Below are positions 41,508-64,000 of a stretch of 64,000 nucleotides of DNA, piece by piece. Positions within the stretch are counted from its first letter, which is position 1, and each line of letters starts with the position of its first letter. This DNA comes from Metridium senile (lineage: Eukaryota; Cnidaria; Anthozoa; Actiniaria; Metridiidae): the NCBI GenBank assembly GCA_949775045.1, contig OX459100.1:14874447-14938446 (forward strand). The letters are read 5' to 3'. A program made the translations under genes and the position numbers. The notes under the pieces were generated by a model, which saw only the letters and a program-made list of their open reading frames with translations, was not told the origin of the DNA and searched no databases.

Positions 41508-44500
41508 CTAGCAGAAGCGACAAGTCTTCCTACATTGTTGGATGGCCTCGTCATTTTTCCAAGCTTCACAGTACTCGGTTAACTGTACATGAGGAACGTT
41601 GTCTGTTATCCAATGACATCCACCTGGACGGGTATCTTCGCACCCTATAGGAAAGAAATGGCCATGATATGACTGCGGGAAATCTAAACGGTTGTTCTAC
41701 AACCTATAGTAAACGATCCAGGCAATAGATAAAAATACACAATGTTTCTTTTATTGTGCAACTGAGAAGAATGTATATGATATATCCAAGGTATATTTGT
41801 ATATGCAAAGTCATATTTATTAAAGGAGATTGAGTCAGCATCATGCACGATGTATTTCAAGGCAACATCAGCTTAGTTTTTCTTTTCGAACTTGTATTAT
41901 TACTTATTCATAAGTTTTTTTATTGAGAGCCGGAATTTTCAAAAAGTAGAAGACATTACAAACTATTAGTAATGACGTATACTGATTGGTTGATGCGCGT
42001 GCTTGCATGCTGATCTTTGAACGCGCATACGTGTGTTTTGTTGCTAAAAACCTAGCAGACGTTCGACATTTTATATCGGTTCTTGAACATAGTCCAGTGG
42101 AAGATGAATGAGCATGTCACGATAAAATTCTTTTATTTGACGTGCAAAGGATTTTTAGCACCAAAATAAACGCCGTTGACGCATGCGCAGACAAAATATC
42201 TATATGCTCATGACGCGGTATTGTCAGAAATGGCTAGCGAAGTATTGCTCCGCTTCGCGTTGTGCATCCTCGGGAACCCAGGGGTATTCTTCTGTCGCTC
42301 GTTTCTCGCTTCCACAACATATACCCCTGGGAACGTAGTCTGTTGGAGCTTGTTCCGGAAGTCAAAATTCAAACTTATTTAACGACTTTCTTTGAATGGC
42401 TATCTTGATTTTCATTGGTCGACCTAATAAGGTCGACCAATCAGGAAAGAGCTGAATTTTGACTTCCGGAACAAGCTCCAACAGACTACGTTCCCAGGGG
42501 TATATGTTGTGGAAGCGAGAAACGAGCGACAGAAGAATACCCCTGGGTTCCCGAGGATGCGCGTTGTGCTTCTCTTAACACTTTTCTCGTGGTCGCGTGT
42601 TTTATAAACTATAAATACACACGGCACGCGCGCCCTTTTTCAATACTTCGCTTTGGCATTTATATATAGAAACAACTAACTAACTATAGACTCACCTGAC
42701 TGGGGTGGTGCTGGTGCTTTACCTACAAACACAACCGCAAATAATAATAAGTTAAGATGGTACACATTACTGTCGTTAAATGTTCTAGTTCATGCAATGA
42801 TAATGATAATGTATTTATATAGCGCACTTTCTATGTGTATATATTCAAATGCGCTTTACACATTATAGTTAGCTGTTAGTAATTAGTATATATTAGTGTA
42901 AGTGTAGGCCTTTCACTGAGGATGGTCGTGACCTGCGTCCTCAGTCGTTCTTTTACGTCCCCCCGATTAATGGTCAGTGTGTGAGTGGCGAGACGGGACC
43001 TCCGATTTAACGTCCTTATCCGAGAGGACGCGAAGCCTAACGATTATAAACAGAAATAAATACAAAGTTATAACATTCTCCTCAATTATTTTAAGACCCT
43101 GAGTGATGGTCCGGCTGGGGTTTTGAACCCCCGACCTCCCGGTTAACAGGCCGTGCTCTCCCAACTGAGCTAACCCGTTAATCGTTTTTTTTTTTTTAAT
43201 GTAACGGAGATATATAATTGTAAAATCACCATAAACATCAACGCTCAATTGTGGTTTCAATGTATACTTACATTTACCACATGTCTTATAGCACTTCTTC
43301 ACGGTAGGGTTGTTCTTGTGGAGCTCACAATAACTATCTATGTCCTCTTGTCGACCATGGTGCATTGATACTATGTCAACGCAGTTCTCTGCTTCATCTC
43401 GACATTCTGTTGAAATACCATTAATTCATTAGTTTGCAATAGGTCAGGACATACATGCAGTGACGTGTTTGTCATGGTTTACCCAATCAACCAGTGTTAT
43501 TAGAACAAAGAAAATTAACAAATCTATTGTATCTATGCATCACTAGAGTGATTTTCGTCGTCCGTGAAAAAAGAGTTAAGTACGCATAATACACGGTATT
43601 AGTTTACCTTGTTCGTAGTTAGAACTACTAATTACTAACACTATATATACACCTAATTCAACAAAGGTTGACGGGGCGAACGGCGATTGGCGATTGAAAT
43701 TCGTATTGTCCACAGTCGTGGACAATAGGAATTTCAATCGCCAATCGCCGTTCGCCCCGTCAACCTTTTTTGAATTAGGTGTATACTAGGCTAGAGTGGT
43801 CTTCGCGCATTGTAGCATGTGATCAAAGAATTTGTTATAACAGGTTATGTTATAAAAGTCACTGCAGTTTCTGGTGTTTTAATCTTTAGAAGTAAATGAA
43901 TATTGTTATTGAATTAATTTATTACGACACACATAGTCTTGCCGACTATTCTAGTCAAAACTATTACGCACTACTATAAACTTAGTTAGTCATGTAATGT
44001 TTAAGTCTAACAATGAGGACTGGACGGGATTTCGAGTCTGCTAAATTAGTTCCAGACCGAGGCGCAGCCGAGGACTGGAACTAATTGCAAGGACTGGAAA
44101 TCCGGTCCGGTTTGGAGGACTTTGAACGACTTCTCAAACTCAGGTTATCAAATGTGGTCATTAATGGTCCACTATATATAACTGTAGATGTAGATATGTT
44201 GTGATTGTCTGGATGAAAGACTACTGGCATTTGGTGTTTGAAGTTTCGACTACCTAATGAATTAAGCGAAATTGATTTTCTCTAAAGATAACATGTATAT
44301 ACCAACAGTCTTTGTTATTCCACTAAATAGCAGTAGTTACTAGTACCTTTGGATGGCTCTGGTCTTATTGGTGCTGGTGCTTTACCTACAAACACAACCG
44401 CAAATATTAATAAGTTAAGATGGTACACATTATTGTCGTTAAATGTCCTAGTTCATGTAACTGAGATATATAATTGTAAAATCACCATAAACATCAACGC

Positions 44501-47500
44501 TCAATTGTGGTTTCAATGTATACTTACATTTACCACACGTCTTCTTGCACTTCTTCACGGTAGTGTTGTTCTTGTACATCTCACAATAACTATCTATGTC
44601 CTCTTGTCGACCATGGTGCATTGATACTATGTCAACGCAGTTCTCTGCTTCATCGCGACATTCTGTTGAAATACCCATTGATTCATTAGTTTGCAGTGAC
44701 ATGTTTTTGATGGTTTTGCCAATCAACCATTGTTATTAGAACAAAGAAAATGAACACGTTTATTGTTAAAATCCATTTAGTTGTAAATGTATGCATCATG
44801 CGCTAGAGTGATTTTTGTCGTCCGTGAAAAATAGTTAAGTCATTTAACCCGTAAAATACATATTAGACTAATACACCTTACCAGTCTTTAATTCCATTGT
44901 TTTCTTTTGTGTCTATTTGACTTTTACACTTTAGCAAGCAATTTCTATTTCACGGGTTAAATGCCTTCACTCTGATAGACGGTATTACCTTTATTGTTCG
45001 TAGTTAGAGTGATTTGATACATGTTAGCGTATTAATATTATTACGCTCTAATTGTTTTGTTTGATTCTGGCTATATATTATACTTTTTAATAAATAACTT
45101 TTGTTTTTAAGCCTCGGCCGTCAAACGGCAATGATAGTCCATGATAGTTGATGATAGTTCCAACTATCATGTGCGTTTGACCATCAACTATCATGCACTA
45201 TCATGGACTATCATGGACTATCATAGAGTTTGAACATGTTCAAATTTCACATGATAGTCGATGATAGTTTTTGCCGTTTGACCGCGCGTACAGGATAGTT
45301 GATGACAGTTGAGACGCCTTCAACTATCATCAACTATCATAGCCGTTTGACCTCCGCTTTATGGTCATTCATTATCGACTACATAATTAACTGTAGATGT
45401 AGTTATGTTGTGATTGTCTGGGTGAAAGACTACTGGTATTTGGTGTTTGGAGTTTCGACTACCTAACTGAATTAAGCTGAATTCATCTTCTCTAAAGATA
45501 ACATGTATATACCAACAGTCTATCTTATTGCACTAAATGGCAGTAGTTACTAGTACCCCGGGGGGGGTTCTCCCTTTATCCAAGTGGTAGGGGTGATCGG
45601 CGTACCTTTTAGGGTTAAAATATTTTCAGTGCGTACCTTTTAGGGTCCATTTAGAGATTTGGCTCAAAAATCAGTTCTAAGGGTCGTTTTTACTCTGATT
45701 TATTTGTATGTGAGCGTACCTTTTAGGGGTCATTTTCAAAATCTCCGCCGATCACCCCTACCACTTGGACAAAGGGAGTACACCCCCCGGGCTAGTACCT
45801 TTGGATGGCCTTGGGCCTGGTGGTGCTGGTGCTTTACCTATAAATACAATTATAAGACATTATGGAGATTCTTTATTTATTCAAACACTGAAACTAATAC
45901 TTACAGAAACCACACGTCTTCTTGCATTCTAGTACGGCAGGGTCGTTCTTGTTCATGTAACGAGTGCAGTAAGCGTCTATTTCTTTTTGCTGTCCATGGT
46001 GCATTTCGATTATATTGCTGCAGTCGTCACGTTCGTCCTTGCATTCTTTAAATGAACAAACAGTCGATTTTAATCTATAACTACTGGCTGTGAGTAACAC
46101 CGACAACACCACATCACAATACCTTTCCCGTTTCACCAAACACTACGAACATTACAGCACACCGCAGCTTCGGAAAAGCAAACGCCGCACGGCTAATAAA
46201 CAGCGAACTTTGAGGACTTTTTCACCAAAACACAACAACAAAATATTCATCAACATCACAACACCTTAACCCCTCCTTAATGTTTTAGTTATGCTAATCA
46301 AAGTTTCCATAGCAACGATAAACATTGTTTTTGTAAAATAGTTTTTCTTAAATATCTTTTGAATTTGAACTGATTGCGAATAACCAATAAATGTGCTATA
46401 AACTGCCCTGTTTAGCACGTCAATTGGGAAAGTTTGAAGAAAAGTTATCTGTTCGATAACGAATAAATCACGAAAACATTTAAATGTGTATCTTGTTCGC
46501 GTGTAAATATAAGCGGTCAAAACATTTCATAGGATGCACAAATTATGATCTTAATACTGCAGAATGTTTCCTTGGACCTCCATCTAATCACCCTGCGGAA
46601 AGCTCTGGTTAATATGTAGGCAATGCAGAGATCGAGCTTTTTATTAAAATGAAATTTTGCTTGACGTTTTCACTCTTTCATAATTACGATCACAATTACG
46701 TATAACTCACAAAAGAACAAACGAAAATGAGTGATATCTTCGCAGTACAATTTTAAACATATAGTCAATAATATTGCAAAATTTCAGTCAAATCCATATA
46801 AAACATTTTTAAAAGTAGCGCCGAAGTTGAAGTACGAAAGTAGCGCCCGCGCCGAATGAAAATTTACTACAACGAGCGTGACATCGCGTGTTTATTTCAG
46901 TGGCTAATTAACATGCAGCGCACAGTGTTAAATTCCTCATTCAAAACTTCCATCCAAGACTGTCATTTGAAATTCAGATTCATTGGGCGAAGGTAAGATT
47001 ATGTAAATTGCGAATTCATGAAATTGCACCATGAAAAACAACTTCGAGACACCTTAAAAACCAATCGTTGCACGTAATTATTTTTAATATGGATTATTTG
47101 ATATTACCAAACCGGCCAAATAACTTTTTATGTTTTTGGCGCAATATAAATGATATATTATGATTATGCCTATAATCAGACCTTGACTCAGTTTGATGAT
47201 TTTTGTGGTGGCATCTCTTGCATGACTAATGGCTGTACAGAATAATGAGCTTAATTTGAATCTATTATGTATTTTTATCGAGATATTCACATCTTTGTAT
47301 TTGACTAACAAATATGGACGATTATTATATAGAACTTTGTTTAGAAGAAACATTGACATGACTAATGGCTGCTTAATTAACTATACCAAAAAAAAATACA
47401 ATGGTTCGCGCTCTTTTGCACGGATCAGTGGAAAACAATTGGCGGTGATGCTGGGAATAATTATAGCGTTCTCCCGCCTAAACACATTGATGTTGTTAGT

Positions 47501-47980
47501 ACACCATGTTGGATTTGTACATACAGAAATTCTACTTTTTGTTGACTTGTTTTATTGTAGCATCAAATTGAGAAGTTAAATGGTGAATAACCAAAACAAA
47601 CAAAAATGTTAATAAATTAAGACAATGTTTTACGATCGAGTGGAATTTTCCCGCATAAACTTCACTACAGTTGTTTGAACATAATAGATTTGCTCATACA
47701 GATAATTATTTTTGTAATGTTTGCTTGGATTTTTTCTATCATCAAATTGAGAAATTTCGTTATTCAGTTATTTTTAAGACCCCCAGTAAGGATTTTCTTA
47801 TAGAAAGAGACGGGGTAACACGAAGAAGAAGAAGAAAGGGTTATTAAATAGTAGCAAACTAAAAACAAGAAAACACTGCTGATTTAGATACTTACCAGAT
47901 CGCTTGTGTCTGGTGATTATGTTACCTGATGAATACGATAGGGCAACAACAGCAACCAATACGTACGAGTAAAGATGCAT
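41508..47980 (-). CDS. Secreted protein with four ShKT domains
   Basis: Eight in-phase exons (all phase 1): 47896-47980, 45905-46045, 45799-45837, 44528-44662, 44347-44385, 43272-43406, 42696-42722, 41508-41644 (245 aa). Exon 1 encodes a signal peptide (VLVAVVALSYSS core) and a basic site RHKR near residues 24-27 suited to furin-type processing. Each long exon is one six-cysteine ShKT domain (C...C...YC...C..TC.xC). Domains are joined by short Pro-rich linkers (KAPAP type) coded by 27-39-bp exons. ShKT domains occur in cnidarian potassium-channel toxins but also in metalloproteases and other secreted proteins. With four tandem domains and no protease domain, the role is open: it could be a venom or an extracellular matrix component. 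Domains 2 and 3 are nearly identical. Confidence 0.85.
42264..42560. mobile_element. 297-bp near-perfect fold-back in the ShKT gene's last intron
   Basis: Arms of about 110 bp from GCATCCTCGGGAACCCAGGG to GACTTCCGGAACAAG-type sequence pair almost without mismatch; the loop is about 60 bp and itself contains GGTCGACCTAATAAGGTCGACC. Confidence 0.8.
42797..43182 (-). mobile_element. tRNA-derived SINE, copy 1
   Basis: Minus strand: tRNA-like head (GGGTTAGCTCAGTTGGGAGA A box near 43175-43155; GGGGTTCAAAACCCC B box near 43130), body with TCTTAAAATAATTGAGGAGA, and a TGCGCTATATAAAT-like tail ending in an ATTATCATTATC repeat. The acceptor stem does not pair, so it is not a tRNA gene. Confidence 0.7.
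43646..43785. mobile_element. 140-bp palindromic MITE, TATACACCTAATTCA ends
   Basis: Almost the whole element is one hairpin (GGGGCGAACGGCGATTGGCG arms). It lies in an intron between ShKT domain exons 2 and 3. Confidence 0.8.
45107..45365. mobile_element. MITE with ACTATCA/TGATAGT motif arrays
   Basis: TIRs with GTCAAACGGC(A/T)ATGATAGT; inside, about 15 ACTATCAT or ATGATAGT octamers in both orientations in 250 bp. In the intron between ShKT domains 1 and 2. Confidence 0.65.
45558..45791. mobile_element. hAT-like MITE copy 2, inserted at a splice donor
   Basis: Long TIR CTCCCTTTNTCCAAGTGGTA then GGGGTGATCGGCG, ends CCGGGGGG and CCCCCCGGG. CTAGTACC flanks both sides (45550-45557, 45792-45799): its complement GGTACTAG spans the 5' splice site of the linker exon 45799-45837. 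The paralogous site at 44340-44347 is uninterrupted. Confidence 0.85.
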
Positions 47981-48717
47981 TTTGGAACTGATACTCTTCG
48001 ATTTAGTGTCGAGTAATTTGGAATGGTTTTCTTCGCCAAGTCAAAACTCAACTGTGATTCAAAGCGTACAAAATTTGCTTATATGTGCAGTGGCACGCAT
48101 GGTGACCGTAACCACACAACCAATATCGCCGCGCATTGCATTGCTTTTTGGCGCCAAAAATTTGTACATCCATTAGGGATGGACCACTCAGGCCCAACTA
48201 ACAAAATCTCTATCGTATTACCAAAAATATCCTACGTTATCCATTGATTCCATGCTGGATGTCGGGAATAATGGAGACTAGGGCATCCTTGAGTATTTGA
48301 TGTTACGAACACTAGTTAATGTGCAACTGGAACAACTCCAATACTGGAAAAAAATTGCAATAAATATGAGTGTGTGTTTTCTTGAAATTTGTTTGGAAAC
48401 TGGTTCGTTTGTCAAGGATTGCAAACTAGTGCCAGCCCGCAACGTGTAAATTACGCGCCATTTCTCCTGTGTTTTTTTTTCTTCTCTTTTACAGATATCG
48501 AGGTGCGCTGTTATTATTGGGACTATATGGAGTCACTTGATTCATGATATCCGGTTTCATACTGGTTAATTAGTACCGAAAGCATGGCTTTCGGATAATT
48601 TTCGCGCACGTTCAATAGCACTTGGTACGAATTACTGACTTTCACGGCTGCCTACTATTTAGTAAGTCTACTTGTCACAGCTACCTCTCTTAAACTGTTT
48701 ATTAGTCAAGTATCTAG

Positions 48718-49945
48718 TGTATATCTGGAATGGTACCAATTACATTCAAAGACATTCCCGTCAAACATCAACTACGCGCAATGTTTCCGCGGGAACGATT
48801 TGCGCGCCATTTACCTGAATTAGTTAATTCAAAACAACGATCGATTTTGAGAGCCTATGTATCAAGATTAACGTAAAATTCGACGTTCTTCATAATGAAG
48901 TCAACGACGGTTTCTAAAAGTGGAATTATTGCGTTAATCTTTCTAAAAATAATGTTAAATTGCAAATAATGTTTTATTTTTTCTTATAAAATGCAATTAT
49001 TTAGAAAAAGCCAAGCTCGTTATATTTAATAAATAGTTGTAGAGAACCAGAGATGCCACTAGTACCAGTCTGAATGTTGTTTAAGATTCTTTCAGTAAAA
49101 ATCATTTTCAATGTAGTCAAGTAAATGTTCCATGTGAATATTTACATACATTCTAGACTTTGTCATGGATGGGGTATTTCTCAGCTGAAGTACTGCAATT
49201 CCGTATGTTTTTCCAAACCAGCTGAAGGACGGCAAAAACGGATGTAGATTTGTGCATTACTCAATTACTTTATCAGTTTAACTTTGTACAATTAAATAAA
49301 ACATTTCTTGCCGGATTTATTACCAATAAGTTCATTATATTGTTTTGGATACAGACATCAAATTGTTTGTCAAACTGGTGTAATTTACTGTGATTTCCTG
49401 TGATATTGATGGTGTGGTCTCGACTTGCTACTTGATTGCCAAATCAAAACGATGATATTGATTGTGCGGCTGCAATGCATCATGGCTACTTATTTATTTG
49501 GGTCCCATTGCACGTATAAACAAGTATTGTACTTTTTGAATCACTTGAATCACAAAACTACAACGGTCGAGCATTTTTTGTATGCGCTCCTCTTCTCTGG
49601 ATGATTTTGTCTAGTGCCCCAATGAATTTTGAATGGCCTGTTTTGCGCTCGAGGTTATCATCAAAAATATCAAGTACAAGAAAACCACGTCAAAGGCTTA
49701 TACTGGCATCTCTAGTTCTCTACAACTATTTATTAAATATAACGAGCTTGTTTTTTTTTCTAGATAATTGCATTTTTATTCAAAATCGTTTTTAATCTGT
49801 AAAATATAGACTAACGCAATAGTTAGTCTCTCAAAATCGTTGTTTTGAATTAATTCAGGTAAATGGCGCGCAAATCGTTCGCGCGGAAACATTGCACGCA
49901 GTTGATGTTTGACGGGAATGTCTTTGATGAATGTTCTTGGTACCA
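48718..49945. mobile_element. 1.2-kb element with 250-300-bp terminal inverted repeats
   Basis: Left arm (48728-49075) includes GGAATGGTACCAA, GACATTCCCGTCAAACATCA, GCGCGCCATTTACCTGAATT and a part near GAGCTTGGCTTTT-complement; the right arm (49690-49945) is the inverse. The loop has no gene. Diverged, likely old. Confidence 0.65.
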
Positions 49946-50516
49946 TTCCAAAGTAGTTGAGCACCAAACAAAAGAAACAAAAACAGTTTCATCCCCTTAA
50001 ACACACCAATGGAAAATAGATTTTTTAACCTCGAAATATGCAATTTTTGTAAATGAATAACTAAATTTTGAAATACAAAGTTTCATGTTATAAAGGAGTT
50101 TTAAAGCTAACTTTTGAAAGACTTTGATGCCGACGAATGAAGTTTTCTTGTAGCTATATAGAGGTCGCCATTTTTCTTTCTCGTGCAAAGAAACTGCAAG
50201 ACTAACTCATCTTCAAAAATATTTCTTTCTTTCAGGCCAGTTGCCGGAAAATGTTTATTTCAACCTTTTTGTCGATATTTTCACTATTATTTCAATCAAT
50301 TAATGCTTTTAATTAAGTCATTTTCTGTGCTAAGTGTAGCTGTAAAGCTAGTCATCTCAGTGAAGTCACCGTTTTTGCGCATGAGCAGACTATTAAAATT
50401 TGCAGTCAAATGGCTTTAGGGACGAAGGGCCGAAAAAAAATTCGTGCAAGCCAAAATCGCCACACAAGTCTTTGCATTTTTACCAAAAACATTTCCTGCA
50501 CAAGGCTGCTGCCGAA

Positions 50517-50585
50517 AAAAAAATTCTTGCACCAACTAGATCTTCCAACCCCCCCTCCCCCCCCCCCCCCCCCCCACCTCAAATA
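50517..50585. repeat. Poly-C tract and flanks
   Basis: A C run of about 18 with flanking CCCCCCTCC, upstream of the LINE tail. No gene. Confidence 0.7.
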
Positions 50586-50654
50586 TCTAATGGTCCGTCC
50601 CTTACATCGTAATGCGCATGAGCAAAATAAAAAAAGGACGAGGTTGAGCAAAAT

Positions 50655-51305
50655 ATCGTGATTTGTCAGTGGCGAGCTATGCCGTCCGCAATTACACAAT
50701 TAAAAAGAGCACGTGTCGGCACTGAAGAATTGCTAAAATTTTACACAGCATGTGTCCGTTCAGTGTTGTTATACGCATGTCAAGTCTTCCACTACAGCCT
50801 GCCCGATTACTTGAGTAACTCCTTGGAAAGAATACAGAAAAGAGCGCTGAGGATAATCTACGGCTACGACCTGCACTACAGTGAAGCCTTCAGGACTAGA
50901 AACTCTTTATGGATGTAGACAAAGGAACTGTACAAACTTCTTTCAGAAAATAGTATATAACAAGGCCGATAAACTGCGCCACCTGCTACCATTTAGAACA
51001 AAGGAACTAAATATCTCTCTGCGGAAGCAGAGACTTTTTGCAGTCCCTATATGCAAAACCAACCGTTATAAAACTAGCTTTCTTATAGCAGGGGCATTAA
51101 ATTACGACAATGCAAATTAAATTATACAGTTTTTACAGTTTTATACGAATTATATCAATATTTTATGTATATTTGTAAATATGTATATATTCAAGCATAT
51201 TTTATCTTGTTATCCAATGTTCCATAATTACTACATGTTATATTTGCGCAATTCAGCTTTAGCTGCAATGTAATTTATTTTAATAAAGCATCTATCTATC
51301 TAGAG
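50655..51305 (+). mobile_element. 5'-truncated CR1-like LINE tail
   Basis: Encodes the post-RT part ELLKFYTACVRSVLLYACQV, LERIQKRALRIIYGY and, after one frameshift near 50890, KADKLRHLLPFRTKELNISL, LRKQRLFAVPICKTNRYKTS then a stop at 51118-51120. It ends with AATAAAGCATCTATCTATCT. No catalytic RT motifs are present. Confidence 0.8.
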
Positions 51306-51635
51306 GCAAAAAACTGATAGCGAGACCCTGACAATTAAATCACGATATTTTGTAAATAATCGAATTCAATAATTGTTTTATCATTCTGATTTATTATATA
51401 TTTTATGTAATATAATATTTGAAGGGGCAAGATGTATTAATGATAATAATGAATCAAGACGAAATCGAAGCGAGCCATGTTAACAAAGCAGCGTTACTGC
51501 GCATGAGTAGACTATTATTTCCCGCAAAACGGCATTGCAACGAAATGCGCATGGGCAGAATATTTTTTTGTAGGCAATTATTTGCAGTTCCTTCGGACAA
51601 TCAAAACGACGGAAAATACAATATGAATGATTAAG

Positions 51636-52080
51636 TTAATTGTAAAGCGCATATGGGTGCTATATAAGCACACATTACATACAGTACAAACACTAAAAGT
51701 GTGCAAAACTTTGTACTATTTACCACTAAATAGTGTTGATTAAACAAGAGAACAAAAGAATTTGCATAATTTAGCAGTATTTAGTGGTATTTATGTTGCA
51801 CACTTTTAGTGTTTTTACTCTAGTAAATGCTAGTTAATTGCAAAGCGCTTTGAGACGATGTGAAATACGCTATATAAGCACACATTACATAGTAAATGAT
51901 AGTTAATTGTAAAGCACATTTAGACGATGTGAAATGCGCTATATAAGCACACATTACATAGTAAATGATAGTTAATTGTAAAGCACATTTAGACGATGTG
52001 AAATGCGCTATATAAGCACACATTACATAGTAAATGATAGTTAATTGTAAAGCACATTTAGACGATGTGAAATGCGCTAA
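51636..52080. repeat. 69-bp tandem repeats, SINE-tail-like
   Basis: Units AGTAAATGATAGTTAATTGT plus AAAGCACATTTAGACGATGT and GAAATGCGCTATATAAGCAC, about five copies including one split by the MITE at 51682-51822. The unit resembles the GCGCTATATAAA 3' module of the SINEs. Confidence 0.8.
51682..51822. mobile_element. TA-flanked MITE, copy 3
   Basis: CAGTACAAACACTAAAAGTG to TTTTTACTC with TA on both sides, 141 bp. It interrupts a 69-bp tandem unit exactly at its TA. Confidence 0.75.
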
Positions 52081-52664
52081 ATCATGTTAAAAACCACAAC
52101 AACTTCAATACCAATGCTTAATCTAGATCATCAACTAACAAACAATCAAACCACAGAGCATTTTGTATTTCTTGAATCATTTTTATTCAATATCAAACAA
52201 ATATATAATATACTTTACATTCTCTTTCTTAACGCTTGGATCTTGGATTAATCAACGTCCTAGAGGGGGAGGGGTCGGGCAGTGGTGCATTCAGAAAAAC
52301 CCCAAATAGCTCATTTTAACAGTGAATTTGAACAATGCACAAGCATTCCAGACTGGAAACCATAACATTACTGAGAGAGGAAAATCTGAATTTTACTCGC
52401 ATTAAAATATAAACTTTCCAGTTGAGTCCCAACTAACTTTGCACCAATTGTAGCTAACATTTTTAACAGTGATTTTGAATAATGAACCAGGATTCCAGAC
52501 TGAAACCCTAAACATTAACGAGAGGGAAAGCTGAATCTTACTCTCATCAAAATGTAAACTTTCCAGTTAAGTCCCAACTAATTTTGCACACGGCTAACAG
52601 TGTTTAACAGTGTTTTTGTACAGTTTCCACTAGTTCTATACAAAGTAGTTTTTACAAAGATAGA
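52081..52664. other. 3' flank of the OB-fold-like gene
   Basis: Contains two diverged copies of a block with CTTTCCAGTTNAGTCCCAACTAA (about 52405-52455 and 52555-52590). No gene of its own; probably UTR or intergenic. Confidence 0.4.
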
Positions 52665-63816
<11,152 letters not shown>

Positions 63817-64000
63817 CTAAAAACAAATAATAATTATTATAACCACAAAAAGATGTTGATTGCTTACCCACATCAAGAGTCTCAGAGGTAAAGTTGTATT
63901 CACAAAGTCAATCTTTGTCAAGTGTAATGGTTTTTGGGTGTTTGAGACTGAAGGGTCTTATGGGATACACTGAAAATAGAGGTCAAAAATTGGTTCTGTG
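63817..64000. other. Upstream part of the minus-strand gene, unresolved
   Basis: A donor-like GGTAAGC (minus, near 63862) suggests another exon at 63864-63970, but every frame that reaches the next exon in phase has a stop, so it is not included. Confidence 0.3.

Noticed and set aside
42176..42627. Two opposite open frames with identical peptide core
   Set aside because: They arise from the two arms of the fold-back at 42264-42560.
43105..43182. tRNA gene on the minus strand
   Set aside because: A and B boxes are present but the acceptor stem does not pair and a SINE body follows.
63864..63970. Additional exon of the minus-strand gene
   Set aside because: The donor looks good but the frame needed to join 63752-63816 contains a stop codon.

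Overview
The window is nuclear DNA from an AT-rich, intron-rich, transposon-laden animal genome. A cnidarian, probably an anthozoan, is the best guess. The grounds are a secreted protein with four ShKT domains, a THAP/Kolobok-type transposase, a stand-alone P2X7-type cysteine-rich domain gene, and many short inverted-repeat elements of the kind common in cnidarian genomes. This assignment is inference: no organelle marker or rRNA is present to confirm it.

Layout. (1) 1-8.1 kb: two convergent genes, an 11-exon THAP/Kolobok-like transposase gene (+) and a 3-exon P2X7 cysteine-rich-domain gene (-). Both begin with the same arrangement of motifs, a GTCCGCCATTA box followed about 35 bp later by a CRE in TGACGTCATATGCGCAA. 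They may therefore be the two genes of a single large element. (2) 8.4-13 kb: an inverted-repeat element, an ATCGAT-rich tract and the last exon of a divergent Rab-like GTPase. (3) 13.2-18.2 kb: a complete 6-exon NDUFS3 gene (mitochondrial complex I 30-kDa subunit). (4) 18.5-31.8 kb: a gene-poor transposon graveyard holding a 3.5 kb long-TIR element, a broken PIF/Harbinger element, LINE tails, a 44-bp satellite, and a three-level nest of inverted-repeat elements (27314-29251). (5) 31.8-38.7 kb: a 14-exon NHL-repeat type I membrane protein gene with very regular exon modules. (6) 38.7-40.5 kb: repeats and the tail of a Penelope-like element with a GIY-YIG domain and a hammerhead-like relic. (7) 41.5-48.0 kb (-): the four-ShKT-domain secreted protein gene. 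(8) 48-52.6 kb: a long inverted repeat, a CR1-like LINE tail and tandem 69-bp repeats. (9) 52.7-63.8 kb (-): a multi-exon gene with OB-fold-like strands, perhaps CTC1-like. Its introns are swollen with ATT, CATCA and ATC/GAT mini- and microsatellites, a Dong/R4-type LINE tail and a TRIM fragment.

Most exon coordinates below were derived by hand from GT/AG boundaries and reading-frame phase. Within each gene the phases agree across the joined exons unless stated otherwise. The host genes share no obvious pathway. The strongest biological leads are the paired THAP-transposase/P2X7-domain locus, a hAT-like MITE that duplicated a splice donor in the ShKT gene (with a paralogous empty site 1.2 kb away), the triple nest at 27-29 kb, and a Dong-like LINE sitting inside an ATT microsatellite.
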